Source of the DNA: Bacillus sp. EB600
GTDB taxonomy: Bacteria > Bacillota > Bacilli > Bacillales > Cytobacillaceae
NCBI RefSeq assembly: GCF_024494385.1
Contig: NZ_JAEVLT010000010.1
Location: 62,001 to 126,000 of the forward strand
Reading direction: 5' to 3'
DNA length: 64,000 nt
Notes under the pieces: model-generated
Told to the model about the DNA's origin: nothing
The model's database searches: none
What the model saw: only the letters and a program-made list of their open reading frames with translations
Shown here: positions 1 through 7,017 of the stretch, piece after piece
Layout of the letters: each line of letters opens with the position of its first letter
Numbering within the stretch: the first letter of the stretch is position 1
Translations under genes and position numbers: made by a program

Positions 1-797
1 CCATTTGCTTTCATAAAATCAACTAGGGAGGTTGTACCTATTTGTCTAACCTCTAGTGTGGAGGATTTAACTTGATTAGTGTATTTACCGGCATAATCTT
101 CATTTACATCAAAATCCCCGTATTCTCCCATACCAATAAACCTGTAATCTGAAGCCCACTGCCAGGCACCTAGACCGTTAGAGAAATTTGCCGTTGGCTG
201 CCCTTTTAGCGGATTGGCCGGATAGGACGCTAACCAAGGATTACTGATGCTTAACGTTCGAGGTGTTAACCTAGTATTGTAAAAACTCGATCCACTGTAA
301 ATATCAACCTTTTTATATCCAAGCCTTTTCATTTCAGAAATAAATGTATTTGTAAATTCTGTGAGTTTCGCAGTATTACCTGGCAAATTAGCGGCCTCCA
401 CATCCACAACTACATAACCGTCTGTAGATTTATTAAAGCCAACAACCTGCAGCTTTTTATCAAACCATTGCGCTTCTTGTTTGGCAGAATTATTACTTGT
501 AAACCGGGCAAAATGATAGGCACTTACGACCATTCCAGCCTGCTTAGCATTAGTGATGTTTACCGATGCCGCCGAGTCCATGTAATAATATCCCTCGCTG
601 ACCTTTACGACAACACCTTTTACTCCGCTGTTTTTAATTGATTGATAGAATGCGAGTGGTAGTCCAGCTTCATTGTTATAATGTGATACATCAATAAAGT
701 CTACATCCGGTTCCTGCGCAAAAGCCGAAAATCCATAAGTGAACGTTAGAAATATTGAAAGGAAAAGTATACTTGCTGATTTAAATAGGTTTTTCAC
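1..797 (-). CDS. Secreted GH25 lysozyme-like muramidase (C-terminus outside window)
   Basis: Likely a 1,4-beta-N-acetylmuramidase that cuts peptidoglycan outside the cell. I chose the GTG at 797 because GGGAGAGG lies 6 nt upstream. About 265 residues are visible before the window edge. Residues 1-27 form a signal peptide (basic start, hydrophobic core, cleavage after Ala-Phe-Ala). The mature protein begins with the GH25 hallmark strand IDVSHYN (Asp36), and a YVVVDVEA strand gives the catalytic pair Asp132/Glu134. The GH25 fold accounts for the rest of the visible part. Any C-terminal SH3 or other wall-binding domain would lie outside the window. The fold assignment is firm. Its role (wall turnover, germination or lysis of competitors) cannot be told from sequence. 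Confidence 0.85.
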   Translation of the reverse strand, partial: MKNLFKSASILFLSIFLTFTYGFSAFAQEPDVDFIDVSHYNNEAGLPLAFYQSIKNSGVKGVVVKVSEGYYYMDSAASVNITNAKQAGMVVSAYHFARFTSNNSAKQEAQWFDKKLQVVGFNKSTDGYVVVDVEAANLPGNTAKLTEFTNTFISEMKRLGYKKVDIYSGSSFYNTRLTPRTLSISNPWLASYPANPLKGQPTANFSNGLGAWQWASDYRFIGMGEYGDFDVNEDYAGKYTNQVKSSTLEVRQIGTTSLVDFMKAN

Positions 798-1068
798 TGT
801 ATTCCTCTCCCTAAAAAATTTTGTATTAGCGTATGACATATAGAACCATTGAGTGAACGGTCGCTTTAAAAATCCTCCAATAGTTATACAAATAGGTAGT
901 AAACTTAATAGCTGGACTGAAACTTTCATATTGAGAAATAACTAAAAGAAGGGAGGCTTCCATTTCCATGCTTTGATAACTTTTATAAAGACAGAGTGGT
1001 GTTTGATTTTATGAAAAAATGGCGGGGATCTGCTATGATGAAAAGGTGAAAATCTTTGAGGTGATAGT

Positions 1069-1254
1069 ATGGAACAAAATCAAGAACCGAAAACAAACGG
1101 CTACGCTACTGACATTGTTTATGATTTTAAAGAATATCCCGACAAGGTCAGCGGTATCTGTGATAACTGCGGCAATACGTCATTTAAATCTTCCGTTTCG
1201 CATGGTGTATTTCTTAGAGAATGCAAAAAATGCGGGATGAAAAAAAGTATTTAG
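1069..1254 (+). CDS. Small zinc-ribbon-like hypothetical protein
   Basis: A 61-residue protein of unknown function, one of the very few plus-strand genes here. The start has a strong ribosome site (TTGAGGTGA, 5-6 nt spacing). Two CxxC pairs (Cys31/Cys34 and Cys52/Cys55) sit 17 residues apart, the arrangement of a single zinc ribbon, in a lysine-rich C-terminal half. No enzyme domain is visible. A hairpin at 1283-1316 and a bidirectional terminator at 1407-1453 follow it. It is divergent from the GH25 gene and convergent with the next minus-strand gene. Function not recognised; nucleic-acid or protein binding through the ribbon is only a guess. Confidence 0.7.
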   Translation: MEQNQEPKTNGYATDIVYDFKEYPDKVSGICDNCGNTSFKSSVSHGVFLRECKKCGMKKSI

Positions 1255-1282
1255 TGTTTCTATTGATTTACCAAGTAATTAA

Positions 1283-1316
1283 ATTAAGCCATTCAACATT
1301 GTTTGAATGGCTTAAT
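1283..1316 (+). terminator. Hairpin after the zinc-ribbon gene
   Basis: A perfect 14-bp inverted repeat (1283-1296 with 1303-1316) and a 6-nt loop begin 29 nt after the stop codon. No long T-run follows on the plus strand, so termination strength is uncertain. The second hairpin at 1407-1453 may do the work. Confidence 0.5.
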
Positions 1317-1406
1317 CGTCCTTTAAATTAAACAAAACGAAGATATTCTAATTCTTGTACACGTTCTTCTTTTAGTGATATCTTTGGATCATACACTACA
1401 TGTTTG

Positions 1407-1453
1407 TACAAAAAAACCATTCCACATTTCATTTAGTGGAATGGTTTTTTGTA
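1407..1453. terminator. Bidirectional terminator between convergent genes
   Basis: A near-perfect 18-bp inverted repeat (1407-1425 with 1436-1453, one extra A) has an A-run on one flank and a T-run on the other, so it reads as an intrinsic terminator in both directions. It separates the plus-strand zinc-ribbon gene from the minus-strand gene ending at 1460. Confidence 0.85.
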
Positions 1454-1459
1454 CTATTT

Positions 1460-1690
1460 TTAATGAACAGTTCTTTCTGTCTCCTCAAAGTAAGGCTGAA
1501 AGAGGCCTGGCGGCTTACTTATGAAATGATTCGGATTTTCCGGGTCTTCAATCACAATAAATTGTGCTTCAATCCCATTAATAATTCTAACCGATTTGTC
1601 TACAACTTTAACAACGTAACTTGGCTCATACTTATGAGTTTTCTCCAACCTTAACAACATTCCTTTTTCAATCTCATTGAAAGTCATCAT
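1460..1690 (-). CDS. Small hypothetical protein
   Basis: A protein of about 76 residues that I do not recognise. The frame is open further upstream to 1762, but the best ribosome site (GGGGGA) lies 7 nt before tandem ATG codons at 1690 and 1687, giving a start MMTFNEIEKG. The sequence is soluble, beta-rich and acidic near the end (EETERTVH), without cysteines, signal peptide or membrane segment; the profile could suit a small barrel fold, but that is a guess. It lies 81 nt downstream of the ABC ATPase gene with no terminator between, so the two may be co-transcribed. It ends at the bidirectional hairpin 1407-1453. Confidence 0.6.
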   Translation of the reverse strand: MMTFNEIEKGMLLRLEKTHKYEPSYVVKVVDKSVRIINGIEAQFIVIEDPENPNHFISKPPGLFQPYFEETERTVH

Positions 1691-1771
1691 GTGGCATTCC
1701 CCCATGATGCCATTATATTCCTTATAGAAAGAATTAGCATACTTTTTTTGGTGGAAATTCACACCAGTTTT

Positions 1772-2563
1772 TTATTTTTCTACGGACTGCAATCTTGAAA
1801 GCATTGGCCGGCCATTTTTCCAAGAAACATCTACGGGAAGATCGAAAAATCGTGAGAGTATTTCACTGGAAATCAGTTCGTCCGTATTCCCAGTAGAAAA
1901 AACCTGCCCGGATTTTAAGAGTAATGTTTTAGTAAAGACAGGCAAAATTTCCTCAACATGGTGGGTGACATAGATAATCGTCGGGCCAATTGGATTTTTT
2001 GCAATTTTATCAATCGATTCCAACAAATGTTCACGCGCAATGAAATCAAGGCCATTGGCTGGTTCATCGAGAATAAGCAGCGAAGGGGCTCCCATCAATG
2101 CCCTCGCAATCAGGACACATTGCTTTTCCCCTTGTGATAATGTTTCGTAGGCTTGGTTAGCATAATGGAAACATCCCATCTCCTTTAGCAGGGAAATAGC
2201 CCTCTCTCTCATTTCATCTGTAGGAGTTTCATAAAGGCCAATCGAAGCAAAACCACCACTTAATACAATTTCAAATGCATTATCAACTGGATAAAATTTT
2301 TGTTGAAAAGAGGAGGAAACAAACCCAATTTGTTTACGCAGCTTTTCACCTAGGTAGCTTTTGCCAAATTCTTTTCCAAGAACAGTCACTTTCCCCTTCG
2401 TTGGAAAATATTCTGCATGCAGCATATTTAAGATAGCTGTTTTCCCTGCTCCATTTAAGCCAAATAATACCCAATGCTGGCCTTTTTTGATCTGCCAAGT
2501 CAAATTTTGTAAAATCCATTTTCCGTCTCTTTTTAAAGAGACCCCTTCTAGATGTAAAACCAT
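1772..2563 (-). CDS. ylmA: ABC transporter ATP-binding protein, YlmA type
   Basis: A 263-residue single-domain ABC ATPase. Walker A GLNGAGKT is at residues 35-42, the signature LSQGEKQ near 140, Walker B LLILDEP near 160, and the switch histidine in VTHH. Length and sequence match the Bacillus YlmA family (about 264 aa). I start at 2563 rather than the upstream ATG at 2581 because AGGGGAG sits 8 nt before it. No permease gene is adjacent, which is usual for YlmA. It may be a stand-alone ATPase or may pair with a membrane protein encoded elsewhere. Family assignment is firm; substrate unknown. Confidence 0.85.
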   Translation of the reverse strand: MVLHLEGVSLKRDGKWILQNLTWQIKKGQHWVLFGLNGAGKTAILNMLHAEYFPTKGKVTVLGKEFGKSYLGEKLRKQIGFVSSSFQQKFYPVDNAFEIVLSGGFASIGLYETPTDEMRERAISLLKEMGCFHYANQAYETLSQGEKQCVLIARALMGAPSLLILDEPANGLDFIAREHLLESIDKIAKNPIGPTIIYVTHHVEEILPVFTKTLLLKSGQVFSTGNTDELISSEILSRFFDLPVDVSWKNGRPMLSRLQSVEK

Positions 2564-2957
2564 CCCGGTTACTCCCCTCATCTACTAAAATTTTTAATAT
2601 TGAAAATCTTATTTATTTCTATAATACCATACGTATAATAGGATGAAGCTACTAATGAATTAGATCAAATCTCCTAAAACCCCATTCTGCTTTTTTCCAG
2701 CGGCAAATATGATTTAGCTGATCATAAGACAGTAAAGACTAATAGGAAGACTTTCACTTCTTTTGATCTTCATCATCTATTCCACATGAAAGTCCTCAGA
2801 GAAAAAAAGTGAAGCAATAACAAGAAGCCATTTTTCCTGTAATAAAATGGCTTCTTTTATTGCTTCTTGGCTTTCTATTTACATTTCATTCTTACTTATT
2901 CCCAAACGATTCTCGCTTTCGGGTTCCCATAAGCGACGTATAATTATTTTTTCTGCG
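2564..2957. other. Intergenic stretch, terminator only
   Basis: 394 bp between ylmA and the SCO gene. The only clear element is the SCO terminator at 2811-2866. The rest is AT-rich, with no open frame that has a convincing ribosome site. Confidence 0.6.
2811..2866 (-). terminator. Terminator of the SCO lipoprotein gene
   Basis: A long inverted repeat pairs 2811-2834 with 2844-2866, with one bulged base. On the minus strand it is followed within 1-2 nt by a run of seven T, about 90 nt after the stop codon. Confidence 0.85.
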
Positions 2958-3839
2958 TTATTCATGACCTGCGACCACCTGGAACAGTTCTTCTTGATCA
3001 ATGTAGCTTCCAGTGAATTCGTGTGTTAGCGTGCCAGTTTGATCAAATACAAGGGTTTTATTATCATGAATGACTTCAGCATCTTTTTTTTCAAAATGTT
3101 CTCCAAGAGGATTCGTTACTTTTACTATTTCCGATAAGTCCCCTGTCAGCATTTTCAAATAGGAGGTATCAAAGTTCATTTCCTGTGCATGTTTTTTTAA
3201 AACTTTAGGGGTATCATTCTTAGGATCAATCGATACCGACACAAGTAATATCCGGTTGGTAGGAACATTATTCGCTTTTATTTCCTGCTGCAGCTTACTA
3301 AAGTTTCCCAATAAAACAGGACAGGCATTCGGATCTGTGCAGTTTACATAAGTGAAGGTCATTGCCACAGTTTTTCCGATAAGATCCTTTTTAGTAACCT
3401 GCTGGCCATTTTGGTCAATAAGCGCAAAATTAGGCAGTTCAACATGCTTCGTCACCTTGTGTGCGCTTTCTTTCGTTTTAACATCAATTGAAAACGATTT
3501 GTCTTCCTCATCACTTTTCCCACCATGATCCACCTTAACGGTTGCAACCCAATCTCCATTCATCATTAGGTTTGCTTGTCCCACATACATCCCATCTCCA
3601 ATTTCTTGGGTTACAATAGAAACAGTCCCATGATCCATATTTTTCATATTTAGATCGGCCGTCACTTTCGCCCCTGTTACGGGAGTTCCTTTACTATCTA
3701 AAATTTTAAATTGCATAGCAAAAGGTTGACCAGGAGTAAATGTTTTTGGTGTATAAAGCTTAATCTGTACATGATCTGATCCACAGCCTGCAATAAAAAA
3801 AAGCAACAGGCTTACAGCGAAAATAGCAACCCGTTTCAT
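2958..3839 (-). CDS. Lipoprotein: YtkA-like domain fused to an SCO1/SenC domain
   Basis: A 293-residue membrane-anchored protein, probably a copper chaperone or thiol reductase for the Cu-A centre of a cytochrome oxidase. The start at 3839 follows GGAAAGG; the TTG at 3848 has none. Residues 1-19 are a lipoprotein signal with lipobox IAGC (Cys19). Residues about 25-120 resemble the YtkA/FixH-like domain (Met65, Met68, His70, then a GDWVATVKV strand). Residues about 132-290 are a thioredoxin-fold SCO domain with Cys167 and Cys173 and the copper-ligand-type His258. The cysteines are spaced CX5C instead of the classical CX3C, a variant known in some SCO proteins. It is an isolated gene with its own terminator. 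Confidence 0.85.
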   Translation of the reverse strand: MKRVAIFAVSLLLFFIAGCGSDHVQIKLYTPKTFTPGQPFAMQFKILDSKGTPVTGAKVTADLNMKNMDHGTVSIVTQEIGDGMYVGQANLMMNGDWVATVKVDHGGKSDEEDKSFSIDVKTKESAHKVTKHVELPNFALIDQNGQQVTKKDLIGKTVAMTFTYVNCTDPNACPVLLGNFSKLQQEIKANNVPTNRILLVSVSIDPKNDTPKVLKKHAQEMNFDTSYLKMLTGDLSEIVKVTNPLGEHFEKKDAEVIHDNKTLVFDQTGTLTHEFTGSYIDQEELFQVVAGHE

Positions 3840-4037
3840 CAATATCAACCTTTCCGATGTAAATCATTTGAATTATTCAATCCTAATCATCTATGCGCTT
3901 TTATCAAATAAATGCACAAGGTTTATCATCTTTAAGCTTTGGTAAAGCCTATTTTATCGACAATTTCCTCTACTATCCATTATATTGTCGAAAAACAAGG
4001 AGTGGAGTGAAGAAAGTCACCTTTCAAAAAATATTCA

Positions 4038-4082
4038 GAAAAAAGCAGGAAGTCAAGCCATGAAAAGGTCTTGTCTTCCTGC
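4038..4082 (-). terminator. Terminator of the iclR transcript, beyond the tRNA-like gene
   Basis: The stem pairs 4045-4052 with 4075-4082 (8 bp), then a further 4 bp inside a T-T mismatch. On the minus strand it is followed directly by six T (4039-4044). It is the first strong terminator after the iclR stop (4267), so the iclR transcript should run antisense through 4164-4248. Confidence 0.8.
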
Positions 4083-4104
4083 CTACTTACTTGTCGATCT
4101 GTTC

Positions 4105-4134
4105 TTGGAATTTAACTACTGTTTTGCGTATAAT
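4105..4134 (+). promoter_or_regulatory. Sigma-A promoter of the tRNA-like gene
   Basis: A -35 TTGGAA (4105-4110) and a perfect -10 TATAAT (4129-4134) are separated by 18 bp. Transcription should start near 4141, about 23 nt before the tRNA-like body. No protein-coding gene on the plus strand could be served by it. Confidence 0.75.
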
Positions 4135-4163
4135 TACGAATCTAACGTGCATAATTTAAGTAA

Positions 4164-4248
4164 GGACTTGTAGCTCAATGGTCAGAGCAGCCAACAGTTT
4201 CATCGGTAACTGTTGTGCCTTTTGTGGGTTCGATTCCCACCAAGTCCA
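4164..4248 (+). tRNA. tRNA-like RNA (pseudo-tRNA) with an oversized anticodon arm
   Basis: An 85-nt RNA with a canonical tRNA body: acceptor stem 4164-4170 with 4241-4247 (7 bp), U8/A9, D-arm 4173-4188 with GG in the loop, a 5-nt variable loop (4219-4223), T-arm 4224-4240 with TTCGATT, and A73. The U8:A14, G18-G19/T55-C56 and 15:48 partners are all present. The anticodon arm (4190-4218) is 29 nt instead of 17: a 10-bp helix with one bulged T and an 8-nt loop, 4200-4207. CAT follows a U33-like T in the loop. No CCA is encoded. It cannot decode in the usual way. A comparable tRNA-like RNA (tRNAOther) is known from B. cereus, but whether this is the same RNA is not shown here. Confidence 0.75.
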
Positions 4249-4266
4249 TAGAAAAGCGGAAGCGTC

Positions 4267-5028
4267 TTATAAATCCTTGGACGCATATCCTAAGCGTTGG
4301 GAAACCCTTGTGCCTACCTCAATTAATTTATCCTTAATCGCAGCAATTTTATCATCATTCATTCTCAATGCAGTACCTGATATACTTATCGCACCCGCAA
4401 TTTCACCGCGATGATTAAAAATTGGAGCCGCAATACAGGTTATTCCAGTTTCATTTTCTTCTCGTTCAATTCCATATCCTTGTTCTTTAATCATTACTAG
4501 GTTTTCTAGTAATTCTTTTTCAGTTGTGATCGTCTTATCTGTATGTCTTGGTAATCCAGTTTGTTGAATAATCTCGATTGCTTCATTTTTTGGTAAATTT
4601 GCAAGAATGACCTTCCCAGCACTTGTACAATGCATAGGAGCTCTTCTGCCCACCTGAGAATGCATTCTCAATGTTTCGTGGCCTTCGAGTTTTTCAATAT
4701 AAACAGCTTCTTTTTGGAAATAAGTTACCAAATGAATGACTTCATTCGAAATTTCCTCTAATTCTCTTAGGAATGGAATCGCTTCCTTTCGAATATCAAT
4801 GGATTCCAATAATTTTGTGCTTAATTCGAGTACTTGATACCCTAGCTTATATTTCTTGGTTTCTTTATTTTGTTCAACAAAACCATGGGCTGTAAGTGTT
4901 TCCAATATTCGAAAAATAGAGCTTTTATTTAAGCCTAGTTTGTTTGCTAGTTCCGTTACCCCAATTCCTTCTTTGCGGGAACTAACTATTTTAATAATTG
5001 TTAATGCCCTGTCAACCGATTGGACCAT
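4267..5028 (-). CDS. IclR-family transcriptional regulator
   Basis: A 253-residue DNA-binding regulator. The N-terminal winged helix-turn-helix (residues about 1-65, MVQSVDRALTIIKIV... then GVTELANKLGLNKSSIFRIL) and the C-terminal IclR effector domain (about 75-250, with RAPMHCTSAGKVILA and the GITCIAAPIF strand) are both complete. The ATG at 5028 has GAGGG 6 nt upstream; an earlier in-frame ATG at 5049 does not. No catabolic operon is next to it, so the target genes and ligand cannot be inferred. Its stop codon is 19 bp from the end of the convergent tRNA-like gene, and the likely terminator lies beyond that gene at 4038-4082. Confidence 0.9.
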   Translation of the reverse strand: MVQSVDRALTIIKIVSSRKEGIGVTELANKLGLNKSSIFRILETLTAHGFVEQNKETKKYKLGYQVLELSTKLLESIDIRKEAIPFLRELEEISNEVIHLVTYFQKEAVYIEKLEGHETLRMHSQVGRRAPMHCTSAGKVILANLPKNEAIEIIQQTGLPRHTDKTITTEKELLENLVMIKEQGYGIEREENETGITCIAAPIFNHRGEIAGAISISGTALRMNDDKIAAIKDKLIEVGTRVSQRLGYASKDL

Positions 5029-5111
5029 ATTCAACCCTCTCAATCCCAAATTTCCATTTCATCTTTAACTTTATCTTCTCTACAACCAATTATATCATCC
5101 GATCCCACACT

Positions 5112-5762
5112 TTAATTTATCTTCCTCTTAAACTTTTTATAGATCCGGTAGCCCTTGCGGATGCCATCAACAATTGAAAAAGGGATCGGTGGATGGTATT
5201 TTCCGATAAAAGGTTTATAAAGTTTGAAATATCCCTTTTTCAAATCATCCCATTTGCTGCAGTAGCCATCCTTGTAGAAGTCAGAAATATCGACTATATA
5301 GCCGCGCCCATTTTTCATGACTACATTTTTACCATGGACATCGTATGGATTCAAGCCCACTGATTTGGCATATGCCAAGCCGTTATCAATGTCCTTGATG
5401 ACGGTTTCAGGAATGTAAACTCCCTTCACCAATGCATTAAATAACGTAATTCCCTCAAGCTTTTTTAATACTAAGAATTGATCTCCATATCCATATAATG
5501 TTGAATAAGCTTTATGGCTGCCTAGTTGTTTATAGACATCAATCTCTTTTTTAAGCTCCTCTGGATTTCTGCCATAAACCTTGACCACCCAATCTGGTTT
5601 AGATGGATGGACAAAAACTGCTGCATAATTGCCGACTCCAACCGTTTTCCATGTCTTTGATCCATTTTTTAGGCTAATGGGGTCAAAGGGGTTGTCCGAT
5701 TCCAATTGAATAAAAGGCAATAACTCATGATCTATTAACTTTAAGTATTCATTTATTTCCAT
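5112..5762 (-). CDS. Serine/threonine protein kinase-like protein
   Basis: A 216-residue soluble protein with a reduced eukaryotic-type kinase fold: a glycine-rich loop VGVGNYAAVF near residue 41, an ATP-binding lysine in VVKVYG (about 62), a catalytic loop YDVHGKNVVM (about 143-152) with Asp then Asn five residues later, and VDISDF (about 159) in place of DFG. It resembles the short kinase-like YrzF type of Bacillus. The C-lobe is short, ending in a basic tail (KGYRIYKKFKRKIN). Catalytic residues look present, so activity is plausible but unproven. It is 83 nt upstream of iclR with no terminator between, and may be co-transcribed. Confidence 0.7.
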   Translation of the reverse strand: MEINEYLKLIDHELLPFIQLESDNPFDPISLKNGSKTWKTVGVGNYAAVFVHPSKPDWVVKVYGRNPEELKKEIDVYKQLGSHKAYSTLYGYGDQFLVLKKLEGITLFNALVKGVYIPETVIKDIDNGLAYAKSVGLNPYDVHGKNVVMKNGRGYIVDISDFYKDGYCSKWDDLKKGYFKLYKPFIGKYHPPIPFSIVDGIRKGYRIYKKFKRKIN

Positions 5763-5913
5763 ATTGCACCTACTACTAATCTTTTCCTAATTTAGAATGA
5801 TAAGACCCACTGCAAACATGTCCTTATTTCCATTTATTTTACTACTGTAAACCCAGACAAACAAATTTTGGGTGAAAGGCTGTTTTTTCATAAACATCGT
5901 ATCAAAGTTAAAG

Positions 5914-5949
5914 TAAAGACGCCAGAAAAGGATATTTCTGGCGTCTTTA
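5914..5949 (-). terminator. Terminator of the 66-residue gene
   Basis: A perfect 15-bp inverted repeat (5914-5928 with 5935-5949) with a 6-nt loop begins 7 nt after the stop at 5957. The T-run is modest, partly inside the stem. Confidence 0.8.
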
Positions 5950-5956
5950 CTAACCA

Positions 5957-6157
5957 TTATTCTTCAAAATAGTCTCTGAAAGCATTAGGATCTTTTGTGT
6001 TTTTAGCTTGGTAGTACGGGTTATTTTCTGTGGAGTCCTTTGGGTCAAGGTTTGTTTTAATAACAAGCATTGGCTCAGACTGTGTTTCAATAATCAAGCG
6101 ATCAGTTAATTCGTTAAAATCAGGAATTTGTTCATTTCCGGGTTGTTTTGGCTTCAT
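5957..6157 (-). CDS. Small hypothetical protein downstream of cotE
   Basis: A 66-residue hydrophilic protein starting MKPKQPGNEQ and ending in an acidic FRDYFEE tail. I chose the ATG at 6157 because AGGAGGTG lies about 9 nt before it; the upstream GTG at 6169 has no spacing from that site. There is no cysteine, membrane segment or recognised domain. It follows cotE but is separated from it by the cotE terminator (6216-6247) and has its own terminator. The promoter must lie in the 60-90 bp between. In B. subtilis mutS occupies this place. Function unknown. Confidence 0.6.
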   Translation of the reverse strand: MKPKQPGNEQIPDFNELTDRLIIETQSEPMLVIKTNLDPKDSTENNPYYQAKNTKDPNAFRDYFEE

Positions 6158-6215
6158 TGTAAAGCACACCTCCTAAAAGTAGGATGCAGCTTTATTAAAG
6201 TATTCATGCTATTAA

Positions 6216-6247
6216 AAGAAAAACTAGGGAAGTAAGTTCTCCCTAGT
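6216..6247 (-). terminator. cotE terminator
   Basis: An 8-bp stem (6223-6230 with 6240-6247) begins 4 nt after the cotE stop and is followed on the minus strand by TTTTTCTTTT. Confidence 0.85.
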
Positions 6248-6251
6248 ATGG

Positions 6252-6797
6252 TTATTCTTCTTCTGAACCGACTAAAAAATCAGGATTCAGCTCTTCAAAT
6301 TCTTCATCGTCTACATCCATTCCCCACTCGTCATCTTCACAGGAACATCCTTCAGGATTAATCGCTACGCAAACTTTTGTTTCACCGATTACCTCGACAA
6401 GGAATTCTCTTTCAACATGAACGATGATTTTATTGCCATTAGGGGAAATAACCGCTTCTACGCAATTAGGCTGCTGAAGTACCTTTGCAATAATTTCGTT
6501 ATCCTCTAAGACATCCTGATCCCGATACTTTAACTTTATGACATCAGTGTAAGTAACACGTTCGGTAACTACCTCTGTTTTTGTATTATTGTTATAAGAG
6601 TACCAAACGTTAATGTCATAGGAGCCATGTATCTCTATTGTTTTACCGGCTTTTTTCGCTTCGTATTTATGGTTGATGATCCAACAGCCTAGAATACTTG
6701 TTGGATTATGCGCCGGGCAAATCGTATGATTAGACTGCGTGAATTTTCGTCCTTTCGCTACGACCGCTTTAGTGATAATCTCTCTGTAGTCTCCCAT
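6252..6797 (-). CDS. cotE: Outer spore coat morphogenetic protein CotE
   Basis: A 181-residue protein, the same length as B. subtilis CotE, which forms a ring around the forespore and directs outer-coat assembly. The start [12 protein letters not shown] matches the family N-terminus and has GGAGGG 10 nt upstream; the ATG at 6827 is too early. The central NVWYSY strand and the IKLKYRDQD and KVLQQPNC segments are typical. The C-terminus is acidic ([23 protein letters not shown]), as in the family, but carries an extra CSC pair just before the acidic tail. It is downstream of ricA and has a candidate sigma-K promoter at 6903-6929. Confidence 0.95.
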   Translation of the reverse strand: MGDYREIITKAVVAKGRKFTQSNHTICPAHNPTSILGCWIINHKYEAKKAGKTIEIHGSYDINVWYSYNNNTKTEVVTERVTYTDVIKLKYRDQDVLEDNEIIAKVLQQPNCVEAVISPNGNKIIVHVEREFLVEVIGETKVCVAINPEGCSCEDDEWGMDVDDEEFEELNPDFLVGSEEE

Positions 6798-6902
6798 TTC
6801 GAGCGAACCCTCCTCATTCATTTTCATTTCATCCTATGCTGATTTTTAGACTAGTGTGCGATATATTTTTGGGAATACTGGTTAAAAGTTTAGTCATAAT
6901 TC

Positions 6903-6929
6903 ATTTTATGTGGGTGTTTGTAGGATGTT
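6903..6929 (-). promoter_or_regulatory. Candidate sigma-K promoter of cotE
   Basis: Read on the minus strand, AAC (6927-6929) and CATAAAAT (6903-6910) are spaced 16 nt apart, fitting the sigma-K pattern mAC-N16-CATAnnnT. B. subtilis cotE is known to have sigma-E and sigma-K promoters. I could not pick a sigma-E site with confidence. Confidence 0.5.
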
Positions 6930-6979
6930 CCTGCGTGGCACTAATTAAGGAGAAGCATCATTTTCTTTAAACTTTGCAA

Positions 6980-7011
6980 AAAAAAAACCAGGCTTGCAAA
7001 TAAGCCTGGTT
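6980..7011 (-). terminator. Terminator of the miaB-ricA unit
   Basis: A perfect 10-bp stem (6986-6995 with 7002-7011) directly after the ricA stop is followed on the minus strand by a long T-run. Confidence 0.95.
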
Positions 7012-7017
7012 GATAAC

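Noticed and set aside
2847..3029. 60-residue plus-strand frame over the SCO terminator
   Set aside because: Mostly terminator hairpin and antisense SCO coding sequence; no ribosome site.
3985..4173. Plus-strand 62-residue open frame before the tRNA-like gene
   Set aside because: TTG start without a proper site, overlaps the iclR terminator hairpin and the tRNA-like promoter, and has no protein-like composition.
4164..4248. Normal elongator or serine/leucine-type tRNA
   Set aside because: No register gives a 5-bp anticodon stem with a 7-nt loop, and the variable region is 5 nt, not a long class II arm.
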